NCBI GenBank assembly: GCA_018398765.1
Contig: JAHBMJ010000848.1
Span: 1,667 to 39,608 of the forward strand
Length of the DNA: 37,942 nt
Reading direction: 5' to 3'
Source of the DNA: Chromera velia
Taxonomy: Eukaryota; Sar; Chromeraceae
Part shown: piece after piece, positions 12,403 to 22,278 of the stretch
How positions within the stretch are numbered: position 1 is the first letter of the stretch
Layout of the letters: each line of letters opens with the position of its first letter
The notes under the pieces: generated by a model
Seen by the model: the letters and a program-made list of their open reading frames with translations, nothing else
Told to the model about the DNA's origin: nothing
The model's database searches: none
Made by a program: the position numbers and the translations under genes

Positions 12403-14420
12403 GCTCCGTCTCTTTTTCTCTCTGTCTCTCTGCCTCTCTGTCTCTGTCTCTCTGTCTCTCTGTGTCTCTGTCTCTCTGTGTCTCTGTCTCTGTGTCTGTC
12501 TGTCTCTACGTCTCTCTGTCTTGTCACTCTGTCTGTCTGTCTGTCTGTCTATCTCTCTCTCTCTCTTTCTGTCTGTCTGTCCGTCGTTTATGCCTTCATG
12601 TATTCATCAGTTGACTTCCTCTGTTGAGCGCCCCTTTCTGAATTTCTCTCCTCTATCATCCCTCCAATCATTCTTCTCTTTCGATTTACATGTGTACGTG
12701 TGAATTTACAAGGTTCATTTCTTCCTTGCTCGATCTGTTGATGCGTCAAAGCAGTTACAGTGTTGGTGCGCCTGACGGAGAGTCGCAGGCTGGCCTGGGA
12801 AACTGTCCTTGTTTTTCGCCCCTTCCTGAAATTTTAACTGAGGGGGGGGAGGAGGACAACTGTCTCGCCACTGTGCGTCTTCTTGTGTGTCGCCTGTGAA
12901 CCCGGAGTGCGCCTTTCTTTGTGACTGTTTTCACGGGTGTGGGTGAATGTGTGTGCCTCACACATGATCTGCTTCAGGATCCTCATTTGTTTGTGAAATT
13001 CAAACGCTGCAGGTTTGGCCTTGTCTGACGGCTGGCAGCTGTCTCTGCGTTGTGGAGGACTCAGTGAGGGCCTCCCCGCCTTCTCTGATCAGCTTCTTGC
13101 GTCAGACGCAGGCGACAATAGCACTGCTTCCAACTCCAGTAGCCGAGTTAGCTCTCCAAGAAGACTCGTTCAAGGAATTGAAACACCTTCGAATGCTGTA
13201 CACGGGGGGGGACAAACTCAACAGGCTCCCTCCTACAGACCTTCCTTTCATCTTTGACAACCATTACGGACCTGCCGAGAACGCTGTGGTCTCGACAATG
13301 CAGCCGTGAGTGGATCGAGAGGGGGGTTTAAACTTCTTATTTGAGTAAGGATGTTTTCTTCTGAACCTCCTCCTTTTTCTCCTCCTCTTCTTTCCCCCCT
13401 TTCTTGAGGGTAGAAGAAGGACATCTCTTTCTCTTCTGTATGCAAAGAAAGCCTTGCTTTTGATTTGTGCATTTGTTTGTTTGTTTGCCTATGTGCGTGC
13501 GTGCGTGTGTGCGTGCAGGGTGCGAGAGGGGTGCCGGTTCCCCCCTCCCATCGGTTTCCCCATCGACAACGTTGAGGTCTTTGTGGTTTGTCCCCAGACC
13601 CTCCAAGCCCTTCCACCGAACACACCGGGAGAACTCTGCCTTGCTGGGCTCTCTCTCGCCAAGGGGTACGCCGGGAGACCCGACCTGACGGCCTCCAAGT
13701 TCCTCCGTGTGCCCTCACTTGCCTGGCCTGAGTTGGAGGAGCCGGGGGGGATCATGGATGAGTGGCTGCTGCGGGGAGTTCCAGCAGAAGAGCGGGAGGG
13801 GCTGCAGCAGTACAACGCAGGTTCAATGGGCCGTTCGAAGATGCGGTCAGACGGCCGTGGAGGTCTCGAAGGCGGCAGGGACACGAAAAAAACAGGAGGC
13901 GGCAGGAGGGTGTACAGGACTGGGGACCTGGTGAGGATGCGGGGGGACGGGAGCATCGACTTTTTGGGTCGGAAGGACCTTCAAGTGAAAATTCGAGGGC
14001 AGAGAATTGAGCTGGGCGAGATCGAAGGCAACATTCTAACAGCACACACGCAGGTGAAGGAGTGTGCAGTTGTCGTCTCGTCCCTTGCCCTGCTTAGAGA
14101 GGGTCAGACAGCAATGGTAAGTCAGTCTGCCTGGATGAGCGCACATGTGAGAGTGCGCGCACACCTTTATATGTAGCCTTCATCTACAAATTGCCAGAGT
14201 CTCATGCCTTCTCGGCCTTACTGCAGCAGGTTTACCCTGTACTGAAATAATAACTGCGTGTGTGAGTCCGTGTGTGTTCTTACATTTGTGTGCAGTTTCA
14301 TGTTAATTCAGTGGGAGGTGTCGAGAAACTCTGCCAGAGACAAACATGTGTAGGTGCCCTTTGTATTTGCGGGTGTGTGTGTGTGTGTGTGTGTGTGTCT
14401 GTGTGTGTCTGTGTGTCTGT

Positions 14421-14456
<36 letters not shown>

Positions 14457-17400
14457 CTGTGTGTGTGTGTCCGCAGGTGAGTTCCTTGAAGGACGTCGAG
14501 AGGACCCAGGACAAAATCCTGATCGCCTTCGTGTCCCTTCACGACACCTTTAGTTGGGGTCCTGAGCTGAAAGAGGAGAAGGAGGAAGAGGAGGAAGAGG
14601 AGGAAGAGCAGCAAGCTGAGCAGAAGGGTGGCTGTGCCTCTGCATCATCATCTGCAGAGAAAGAGAAAGAGTCTCATCATAGAGGAGCCCCCAGCAGGTG
14701 GACAGAGGAAGAGGCCTATCGTCTGCTGAGACTCCGAGAAGCGATTCGCGACGCCCTGCGGTCCCGTCTGCTTCCCCTGATGATTCCAAAAGATTTCATC
14801 TTCCTGCAATTGATGCCACAGACGCAGAACCAAAAAATAGACCGAAAAAAGCTCACTTCCTGTGCAGGAAAATGGCGTCAGTCAACTCATCTTTTCTCCT
14901 CCACTGATGAATTTTGGGTGCTCCCTTCGTTTCCACCTTCCTCGGCGAGACTGCGCGGGTCATCCAATTTTCCGAATTATGGCCGGCTCAGATAGGCTCG
15001 TTGAGAAAGGCATTTTCGATCGCGAACATTCAGAATGCACTGTCATCCATTTGTACTTATTATCGCTTTGCGTGCGTGTGTTGATGAATCTCGATTTGTG
15101 TATGTTTGGTTGTATGGCTACTCGCAGTTTGGCGCCAGCAGTCGGCGCTCGTCAGTGCCGTCGGGGAGACGGCAGCCGGAGTGCAAACGGGAGGGGGGGC
15201 AAATCTTCTGGACAGCAACAAGCGACACGACCAGCTGATCGCACCCCGCACGCCCATGGAGAGATCCCTGGCGACTCTTTTCGAGGACGTCCTCTCGATC
15301 CCCTCCGTCAGCGTTCAGGTGTGTGTGTGTGTGTGTGTGTGTATTCTTTATACCTATATACTTTTGCACGAATCTGCCTGGATGTTTGTCTTTGTGCACG
15401 TAATCATGCAGGATGATTTCTTTGAGCTGGGGGGGCACTCACTGGCAGCCTCGGCTTTGATCGCGCGAGCGTCGAAGGAGACGCAGACGGAGATCGGCCT
15501 TGCGGACCTCTTCAAGGCCCCCACTGTGGAACTCTTGGCGAGACTTGTGGAAGAGAGGAATGGAAAGGGAGGAGACAGCAGCGGGGCGGAGACAGCTGGA
15601 GGGAAAGGAGATGGTGAAAATCTCGGGGGGGGGACGTCTGCTGAGGGACATGGGACTGTGGGGGGGGTGGACCTGAGTCTGGAAGTTCGGCGTGCCTTTC
15701 TGGAGGTTGAGCCTCTCCTCAGAGAGGCTGCAAAGCGAGGGGTAAGAAGGCCGTCGGGTGAGGCGGGGAAGTGGGGGAGCTTGTCTGAGGGGCCGTGTCT
15801 TCCGTCTTCTGCATTTTTGACAGGGGCGACTGGGTTCCTTGGAGCCTTCTTGCTCGGTCATCTGCTGCGCTTCTGGCCGAAGACGCGGGTGTTTTGTCTC
15901 GTGCGTGCGTCAGATGAGACACAGGGGTGGTCTCGGTTGCTCGGTCAGATGGAAAAATACCGAGTCCACGAAGGGAATGGGTTCCCTCTGTCTCTGTCAG
16001 CTGAGTCGGTCTCTGCTTTGGAGTCCGGAGAGATTGCCCCTGCCAATGAGGGGGGACAGCTAGATGGAAGAGAAGGGGACGGGCAGGGGAAAGAGGATCT
16101 TGGAGAAGGTGCGACCGAGTCTTCCCCTCTCAACGAAGGGGACAGAATAGAATCGAGGGGGGGAGGGGTGGAAGACAAGAAGTCTCAGGCTGCACCAGGA
16201 GACGAATTTGGTTCGGTGCAAGACTCTGACTTCTGGGCTTTGGTTCGTCGAAGGGTCACGGTGGTTGTGGGCGACCTGAAGAAAAAAAGGCTGGGAATGA
16301 ACGAGGATGTGTGGCAGGAAGTTGCCAGAGAGAGTGAAGTCGTGTTCCATGCGGGTGCAGAGGTTAACTCTGTTCTCCCTTTCGTCTCTCTGAAGGCAGC
16401 AAACGTCGAAGGGCTCGTTGAGGTCAGTGCGATTGTTCGTTTTCTCATGCAGCTGCTGAACTTCTATGCTCCATTACTTTCTTCTCTTTTTCGTTGCTAC
16501 TTCCGTCCCTCCTTCTTTTCACTTTAGCTTTTTCTTCTCTTTCGTGGCCTATGCTACATCCGCATGTCTCTGTCTGCACGTGCTTCATTCACTTCAATGG
16601 ATAGATGGATGGATGGATGGATGGATGGACGACTGTTTGGTCAGGTCGCAAAACTCTGCTGTTCGGGACCTCAGGGACTGATCCCTCTCCACTTTGTGTC
16701 CACTCTGTCGGTGTTCGACGCCGCTGGTGAGGAAGAGGGACAGCCTCCTGCAGAGGGACAGGCAGAGGGAGAGGGAGCACAGACGGGGGCAGATGATTCA
16801 AATGGTAACTTGGAGGGACGGCGGGTTTTCTTTGAGACTGACAGGCTCTCAGGGTGGAAAGGAATCGGGCAGGGGTACGCGCAGACAAAATGGGTGGGAG
16901 AAAACTTTTGCAAACTGCTGGCAGGCAGCAAAAGCTTAGAAGAAGATTTCCCTCTACCCCTACCTGTCGCCTCACCTGGCTCTCCTCCCGACACCGTTTC
17001 TGGTGACCTCACAGCAACCAGATCAGCCACTTGTCCTTCTTCTTCTTCGTCTTCCTCTATCATGAAAACTGAGGGACAGAGTCAGAGTGAGAGACTCCCC
17101 GTGTATGTGTACCGTCCCGGTCGCATCAGTGGCCACTCCGAGACAGGAGCCTGCTTGGCAGGAGACTTCATGAACCTCTTCGCTCTCGGGTGCATTTCAC
17201 TCAGGGCATACCCTCACGACCTCGTCTGGCCTCTCGAGATGACACCAGTCGATCATGTGGCCGCTGTGATAGCCTCAGGGGGGGCGTTGACGCTCTCCCT
17301 TCAGGATGACTCTCCCTCTCCTCCTGCCTCTCTGTCTCTTCAGTCATCGAAACGGGGAAGAAGAGAGGCTGAGAACTTGGGAGAGTCTCATGTTGAGTCA

Positions 17401-17707
17401 AGACTGGCCCAACCCCGGAATAGCGCTGTGCCGAATTCCTCTTCTTCTTCCTCCTCTGCCCCTTCCTCTTCTTCACAATCTTGTCCTTACCGGGCCTTCC
17501 ACATACAGGTGCGCGTTAGCAGAACCAGCAGAATTGTCAATGCATGGACAGTCCGTCGAGCCGAGCCTTTTGCCTGCGTGTTAATATTTAAAAAAGATGC
17601 AAAGGATATTCGTCTACTTCTCTGTAGGATACAAGTTTGGGTGTGAATTCAGAGAAAGATATAGGGGTGTACGCAACGGGGCTCAGAAGTGATTCACCCC
17701 GTTTCTG

Positions 17708-17753
<46 letters not shown>

Positions 17754-17765
17754 TCTCTTTCTCTC

Positions 17766-17811
<46 letters not shown>

Positions 17812-17871
17812 GGTGTCTCTGTGTGTGTGTGTGTGTGTGTGTATGTCTGTGAGTGTATGTATGTGCGTGCC

Positions 17872-17912
<41 letters not shown>

Positions 17913-19258
17913 TATGTGTGTTTGTGTGTTCGTGTGCGCGTACGGGCGTGGTGACTGTGTGTGCCTGCGTTTGTCTGTGAGTGTGTGTGAGTGCGTGCTG
18001 TGTATGTGTGTGTGTGTGCTCACGCATTTACGTGGGCTCGTGTGCGAGAACTGCGAGTCCAGCTGCGTCTGTGCACATGTGCGTGCAGGGAAAGAGCGGT
18101 GCGGTGTTGGGTCTCCTTTTCGAATCTCTTCAGGCGATAGGGTTCCGTCTGAAGAGGAGGAAGTACAACGAGTGGAGACAGAGCGCCTCGGAAGAGTGCG
18201 AGAGCAACCCTCGACACCCGCTCTTCGGGCTTCTCCCGGTGTTTCAGAAGGAAAGAGGGGCAATGGGAAGTCTCGAGGACTTCCCTTTTTTCGACCGGCA
18301 AAACTATCAGTCAGTCAGTCGGACAAAGGCACGCGGACAGGCTGCGCACATGCATATTGCCTCTGTTTGTTGGGGCAATACAGCTTCACTGCGGTCTTGG
18401 TTTGCCGCGAGCAGAGGCAGGAAAGATGTGGGAAAACGACTTGTATTCTTGTGTTCATGCTTTCCCTCGCGCAGGACACCTGCGCAGTATCTCTATTTGA
18501 ATGTCTGAGTGTGTGCGTAGGCCTGCTTGCTTATCAGCATGCGTGTCCTTGGCTGTTTCTTGTTCTGTCTGTGTCTGTATGCCTCTCTGCATGAATAAAT
18601 ACATGCGTTCGGTTGAATGTGCGTGCACTGTGCATGCAGATGGCTCTTGGAAGCTGCCATTTCTCGCTTCGTGCCTTCGCAGAGGGCAAGCGAAAGAGGG
18701 GAAGGGGGCGGAGGAGGAAGAGAGAAAGCAGAGGAAGGCGGCGGGAAGAGAAGTTGCGAGGCTGACACCAGTTGCCTCACCGATGTTCCTGAGGGCAGAG
18801 AGAATCAAGAAGGGTCTGGCCCTCTCCCTGCAGGAGAAGCAGAGGGAAGGCGAGAGGAGAGGAATCTGTCCTCGCCCACCGATCAGGTCCAGACGCTGAA
18901 GGGGAACGAGGAAGAGGGAGGCAAGACAGATCTTCTTTTGGAAACGCTTCGAGAACCAAAAGTGACACGTTCCCACTTGCTCAGGGATTTCAACTTTTTG
19001 ATAACAAGCGGAGCTTGGCCATCCCCGCAAAGACAGCCTATGTCTTCTTCCCCTTCTGCTTCTCCCCCCACAAACCCCCTTCCGATTCTCCAATCGCCGA
19101 GCTTGGACTCACACAAGACACTTTCCGCACAAGGGGGCGCACAAAGTCATGATTTGAGCAGAAGCTGCAGTTTCAGCAGCACAGGTTCTGATAGTGATTC
19201 TGAGACAGAGGGTTGGAGACTGACTTTAAGAGAGGGGGGTGACAAAAAAACAAGTTAA
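645..19258 (+). CDS. Multimodular non-ribosomal peptide synthetase with terminal reductase, 5' end outside the window
   Basis: The enzyme activates amino acids as adenylates, tethers them to phosphopantetheine arms, condenses them and releases the chain by reduction. My exon chain is 645-757, 1016-1132, 1367-4685, 5012-5937, 6272-6865, 7378-7686, 8689-8819, 9164-9468, 10127-11364, 12274-12363, 13013-13305, 13519-14116, 14477-14876, 15128-15318, 15412-16422, 16645-17508, 18089-18309 and 18640-19258. Every junction is GT-AG and phases match throughout, giving 3,778 residues and a TAA stop. Domain order is partial C, A, T, C, A, T, R. The first exon starts two bases into a codon and lies inside a condensation domain, so more modules may lie upstream. 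Domains are separated by long Ser/Pro/Glu-rich inserts, as is common in algal proteins. The least certain junctions are the donors at 14877 (alternative 14862, same phase) and 18310, and the start of the last exon. The family is certain; the substrates are not known. Confidence 0.9.
758..792 (+). repeat. (GT)n tract starting exactly at an intron donor
   Basis: The exon ends in GTGCAG at 757 and the intron opens directly with GTGTGT repeats, so the splice donor is the first unit of the microsatellite. Confidence 0.8.
1870..4335 (+). other. Adenylation domain A1 (single exon)
   Basis: This domain activates an amino acid with ATP. In order it shows the A3 motif [11 protein letters not shown] (about 2744-2776), the pocket helix FDASVAEIW (about 2878-2904), the A5 motif NIYGPTE (3178-3198), YRTGD (about 3868-3882), [13 protein letters not shown] (about 3925-3960) and the A10 motif NANGKVDR with its lysine (about 4297-4320). 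The Asp that binds the amino group is present, so an alpha-amino acid is likely. A simple (Arg-Asp) repeat at about 1586-1625 and a Ser/Gly-rich insert at about 3480-3855 interrupt the usual fold. The whole domain sits in one 3.3-kb exon, unlike A2. Confidence 0.93.
4436..4685 (+). other. Thiolation (peptidyl carrier) domain T1
   Basis: The carrier domain holds the activated residue on phosphopantetheine. The attachment motif reads FFAMGGHSL, and the Ser codon that takes the arm is at 4532-4534. It follows A1 directly and ends at the exon boundary at 4685. Confidence 0.92.
5012..5736 (+). other. Low-complexity linker between T1 and C2
   Basis: About 240 residues rich in Ser, Pro, Glu, Lys and Gln with no recognisable fold. 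It is much longer than the usual short linker between a carrier and a condensation domain. It is in frame with the exon before it (phase 1 junction) and runs straight into the condensation domain. It is probably disordered. Confidence 0.7.
6219..6252 (+). repeat. (TCTG)n microsatellite in intron 5938-6271
   Basis: About eight TCTG units shortly before the acceptor at 6271. The T/G-rich strand is the coding strand. Confidence 0.85.
6968..7006 (+). repeat. (GT)n microsatellite in intron 6866-7377
   Basis: Pure GT run in the 512-base intron inside the C2 domain. Confidence 0.85.
8178..8581 (+). repeat. (TGAA)n satellite with higher-order pattern
   Basis: About 400 bases of TGAA units in the intron 7687-8688. 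Variant units (TAGA, TGGA, TCAA) recur in an ordered way, giving higher-order repeats of roughly 50 and 110 bases. The reading frames through it are artefacts of the repeat. Confidence 0.93.
9554..9617 (+). repeat. (GT)n microsatellite in intron 9469-10126
   Basis: Two long GT runs separated by GTAT, just downstream of the donor at 9469. Confidence 0.85.
9820..10053 (+). repeat. 34-bp minisatellite, about seven copies
   Basis: Tandem copies of a 34-base unit containing CCTGTCAGATGCATGAAACC, with one position varying between copies (GATGCATG or GATCCATG). It lies in the intron between 9468 and 10127. The copies are contiguous with no spacers. Confidence 0.93.
11737..11818 (+). repeat. (CT)n followed by (GT)n in intron 11365-12273
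   Basis: A pyrimidine CT run joined to a GT run. The rest of this 909-base intron shows no further gene. Confidence 0.85.
12369..12583 (+). repeat. (TCTG)/(TCTC) tract in intron 12364-13012
   Basis: Over 200 bases of TCTG, TCTC and TGTC units beginning six bases after the donor at 12364. The pyrimidine-rich strand is the coding strand. Confidence 0.88.
14372..14470 (+). repeat. (GT)n with TCTG interruptions before an acceptor
   Basis: A 100-base GT-rich tract ending directly at the CCGCAG acceptor of the exon at 14477, in place of an ordinary polypyrimidine tract. Confidence 0.88.
15240..15560 (+). other. Thiolation domain T2
   Basis: Carrier domain made from exons 15128-15318 and 15412 onward. 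The motif [13 protein letters not shown] starts exactly at the second exon, and the phosphopantetheine Ser codon is at 15439-15441. The splice between helix 1 and the motif is clean (CAG, then a GT-repeat intron, then GAT). Confidence 0.92.
15319..15342 (+). repeat. (GT)n tract at a 93-base intron donor
   Basis: The intron 15319-15411 opens with pure GT repeats, so the donor is ambiguous at the DNA level. Phase and protein homology fix it at 15319. Confidence 0.85.
15700..19100 (+). other. Thioester reductase (R) domain, short-chain dehydrogenase fold
   Basis: Releases the finished chain from T2 by NAD(P)H-dependent reduction, as in Lys2-type enzymes and other R-terminated synthetases. The nucleotide-binding motif TGATGFLG is near 15820-15843. 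VFHAGAEVN is near 16345, [10 protein letters not shown] near 16691-16722, and the catalytic YAQTK runs about 16876-16890 (Tyr and Lys present). YRPGRISG is near 17108. The C-terminal helices read YNEWRQ near 18163 and [13 protein letters not shown] near 18973. Exons are 15412-16422, 16645-17508, 18089-18309 and 18640-19258. Long acidic and Ser-rich inserts (about 16040-16200, 16730-16810, 17320-17480, 18670-18900) enlarge the domain. No thioesterase domain follows; a Ser-rich tail ends at TAA. Confidence 0.9.
17708..18020 (+). repeat. Compound (CT)n(CA)n(GT)n(GA)n(GT)n microsatellite
   Basis: About 300 bases of compound dinucleotide repeat in the intron 17509-18088 of the reductase domain. 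It includes adjacent CA and GT runs able to pair with each other in a transcript. Confidence 0.9.
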
Positions 19259-21386
19259 AACGGTCGCCTGATAAAAAAGGGGGATTGTTCAAATAAACAT
19301 TTTTCAAAAGAATTTTGCAATGCATAAAAAGCAAAGACCACAATGAATTAAAGTTTTTAACTAGCTTGATCCTAATAAATTAGAAGAATATTAAAATAAA
19401 TAGAGACTATAATCACTTTAATACAAAAACATAAAAATCAAAATCGTGGTCTTAAATGATAAATTAAATATTTTAAAATAAAACCATAATAACATTTATT
19501 ACGGCAAAAGATCTAGAAGGTTAGAACCGTAGGGTACGCGTAGATCAAGAAGACCAGCTTAAACCTTACGGCGCGGCCCGGTAGCAGACAGATATCAGGG
19601 GGTTAAAAAGTGGAGGCAGGGTGGCCGGGGCTAAGAAAGCCGCGGCGGCCGGATTTAATTGAATTAATTCGTGATCCGCTCTTACATATGAGTGAGAGCT
19701 GGCCACTCCCGCTAGGCGGCGCTAGCACTCCCGGAATACCATGGTGAAATATATTAATTACCGGCGGGCGGGGGGTGCTAGGGGGGGTCACTGGTAAAAG
19801 GCGGCTACCGGCTGGAGGGGCCAGGCAGGATCTCTCGATTGGGGGTCAGACGGGCCGGTAACGACTTGGAATCAAATCCATACCAGCACAAAGTTTTTTT
19901 TTTTTTTGCTTCAAGCTTTTTCTGAAGTTCTTCAGATTATTTTTTTATATATTTTTTTACAGATATGATCATTATTAAAATTACAATAATTCATTAAATT
20001 AAAAACGTTAAAAATTAAGTACAAAAACTATGTAGTACTCAAACACCCGCAAAGATGTTTACTCACTTATAATTGGAAGATATACATTCAATTATCCCAT
20101 AAAGTGATTGAATATGATTGAATAAAATGATTAATTAGCACAAGCAGTTAGCGCACACGCGTGCTGAGTGTGAAACACTGGTAACAGGGTCAGACAGATG
20201 AGGTTTTCTCCCTTTTTGGGAAGTGATTCGCAGAATGGGGACAAAGCCAAGCCAGGCTACCGTTTTTACCCATCTTTTCAGCCGTTTCCGTCATTTTACC
20301 ACCATGTGCCTCAAAACAGGCAGGCTAGAAGGAGCTTTGGGGCAAGATATGAAGGTAAAAGGGCGTAACCTAACCTAGCCTATCAGAATGAAGGTTTTCT
20401 GGCTCTTCTTTCTTCTGATTGAGCTAGATTTTGGCAGAAAGAGGACAAGGCCACGCGTTCTATATGAGGATATAAGACCATTCTGCCTTGCCATAAGAAT
20501 TCAGTGAGTGGCCCGGCCGTCACGGGAAAGCCGTTTTTACCTGTGTTATCTTCCTTTGTGGGAGAGGACTGCCCTAGCTAGCAGTGTGTCCAGCTACGTA
20601 TTGAACCAGCCAAACGTTAGATGCTTATTTATAGGCCGATAGCGATGGTGAATGATAATGATGATGAATTAGCCAAAGTCCGATTCTTACTAGTCTTTAA
20701 TACCTTTGGTTATTGTAATCGTATCATTCTAACCTGTGGTCATTTTTTTTAACATTATAAAAACAAATGTTTTGGGAGTAGCCTAGAGCTAGGCTAGAAG
20801 CTAGGCCTAGATGCTTATACAAGTCCAGTGCAGGACGCACGTACTATACATATGCATGCATGAGGCCGAGCCCAGCAGGCCAGCCATGCAGCGCGGCCCG
20901 CACGCATGTATGCACAATCGATCGAGCGCTCGCATTAAATATAGCGCGGCCAGCTATGCATTGACATGTATGCATTCGGAGCCAAACAGCCAATTATACA
21001 TGCATCTTACATTAAAAATCGGGTCTTCATATATGGGTTTCAAACATAAGGTAAGATGCAAACTAGGATGCAATTTCATGCAAACTTGAAATCACAGCAA
21101 GCCATAATAACAGATGACTGATTGAGGTCTGACATGTAAGGCGATTAACTCTATATATAGTTGAAAATGGGTCAAGTGGATGTACAAAACTTCTTTAAAG
21201 TACTTCAACCACCATGCGGCAAATCTGTAGAATTGTATACATACAACTCCTGCGGGGTGACAACCAGAAACAGCAGAGGGACGCTAGGAGGGACGTCTAA
21301 TCTTTAGCTCCACCCCCCAGATCCGGGACTAGACCCGGGACCCCCCATTAATTCGTTTGGGAATATTTTCTTGAATATATTAATAA

Positions 21387-21536
21387 GAATGTTCTAGTAT
21401 GATTAGTTCTCTTCCAACAGCCGAGACAGTCCTACTATGCAAGTACTGTTCGCTAAGAGACCGACGGACTGGGTGGACTCTACCGAAATCACCAACCCCA
21501 AGATTGATCAATGTGACGGCATGCTCTCACTTCTGG
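21387..21536 (+). repeat. Direct repeat, copy 1 of 2 (about 150 bp)
   Basis: Starts GAATGTTCTAGTATGATTAG and is repeated at 21736-21879 with scattered substitutions and a 6-base deletion. Spacing between copies is about 349 bases. It could be an old tandem duplication or two related element fragments. Confidence 0.85.
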
Positions 21537-21735
21537 ATAAGATCAAACAGAGAGACAAGAGAGACAAATGTGGGGAAGAAAGAGAAAATAAGAAAGAAAG
21601 TAGAGGAGAAGAAGAAGACAGTTCTGGAAGGGTGGAATGATTGATGAGTTCATGAGTGAGGGGATGAGGACAAAGTTGCAAGGCGCACCCTAGAAGGAGG
21701 ACAAAAATACAAGAAGAAAGGGAGGTTAGTGATAG

Positions 21736-21879
21736 GAATGTTCTAGTATGATTAGTTCTTTTCCAACAGCCGAGACAGTCCTGCTATGCACGTATTGTTT
21801 GCTAAGGGACCGACGGTGGACTCTACTGAAATCACCATCTCCAAGATTGGTCAATGTGACGGTATGCTTTCACTTCTGG
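21736..21879 (+). repeat. Direct repeat, copy 2 of 2
   Basis: Second copy of the segment at 21387-21536. Both copies translate to similar short peptides containing PTAETVLLC, but no longer coding unit is visible. Confidence 0.85.
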
Positions 21880-22278
21880 GTAAGTCAAATAATCGAGCAA
21901 AAAGAATGTATGCAAAAAATTCAACTTTTGTGCGATCTGGGTGGGGATGCCGAAAAAAGTGAATAATTAATGTATGCACCTTCTACATGCGTATCATTCG
22001 CAAAAAGTCACGGGTCTGATTATATATACAATGGTGCTGACACACCAGAACCATGCATACAATATCAGACAAACTGACTCCAAGAATGCAACATTTGATC
22101 AATCGAGAAGCATAGAACAAGGCATGAGAACCGACGCACGCGACCCCCCTTTCCCCTTTGCTGCTGTCTTTTGTCTATCGCTTCCAGCAGGTGAATAGTG
22201 CCTAGAATAGTGCACTCAATGGTATAAGTAGGAAAGAACATAAGAAGATCAATCATCAAAGGAGGGAATGTAACAAAA

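Larger units (their letters stand above)
10261..14876 (+). other. Adenylation domain A2 (spread over five exons)
   Basis: Second amino-acid-activating domain. Motifs in order are a [15 protein letters not shown] A2 motif near 10640, A3 [11 protein letters not shown] (11299-11331), pocket helix FDPINLE with VW across the 12363/13013 splice, TGGDKL near 13205, HYGPAE (about 13262-13279), YRTGDLV (about 13912-13932), [18 protein letters not shown] near 13968-14020 and A10 QKIDRKKL near 14831-14854. The Asp of the pocket and the A10 lysine are kept. A Glu-rich insert (about 14570-14610) and a long Gln/Thr/Ser-rich insert (10880-11260) are unusual. The exons used are 10127-11364, 12274-12363, 13013-13305, 13519-14116 and 14477-14876. 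Confidence 0.9.
19259..22278. other. AT-rich intergenic stretch without a supported gene
   Basis: Base composition drops sharply to AT-rich right after the synthetase stop. A more GC-rich patch lies at 19560-19870. A short inverted pair (AAAGACCAC near 19335 and GTGGTCTT near 19446) and CTAGG/CCTAG palindromes near 20785-20812 suggest transposon debris. No ORF longer than about 90 codons has recognisable protein character. Confidence 0.6.

Noticed and set aside
18474-18490. Micro-exon in the last synthetase intron
   Set aside because: A short AG...GT bounded segment exists, but the direct join from 18309 to 18640 already keeps phase and the reductase sequence.
20138-20215. tRNA-derived SINE (GTTAGCGCA motif)
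   Set aside because: An A-box-like stretch is present, but I could not find a matching B box or a tRNA fold.
21300-21350. Minus-strand tRNA-like B box (GGGTCTAGTCCCGG)
   Set aside because: No A box or acceptor stem could be paired with it.
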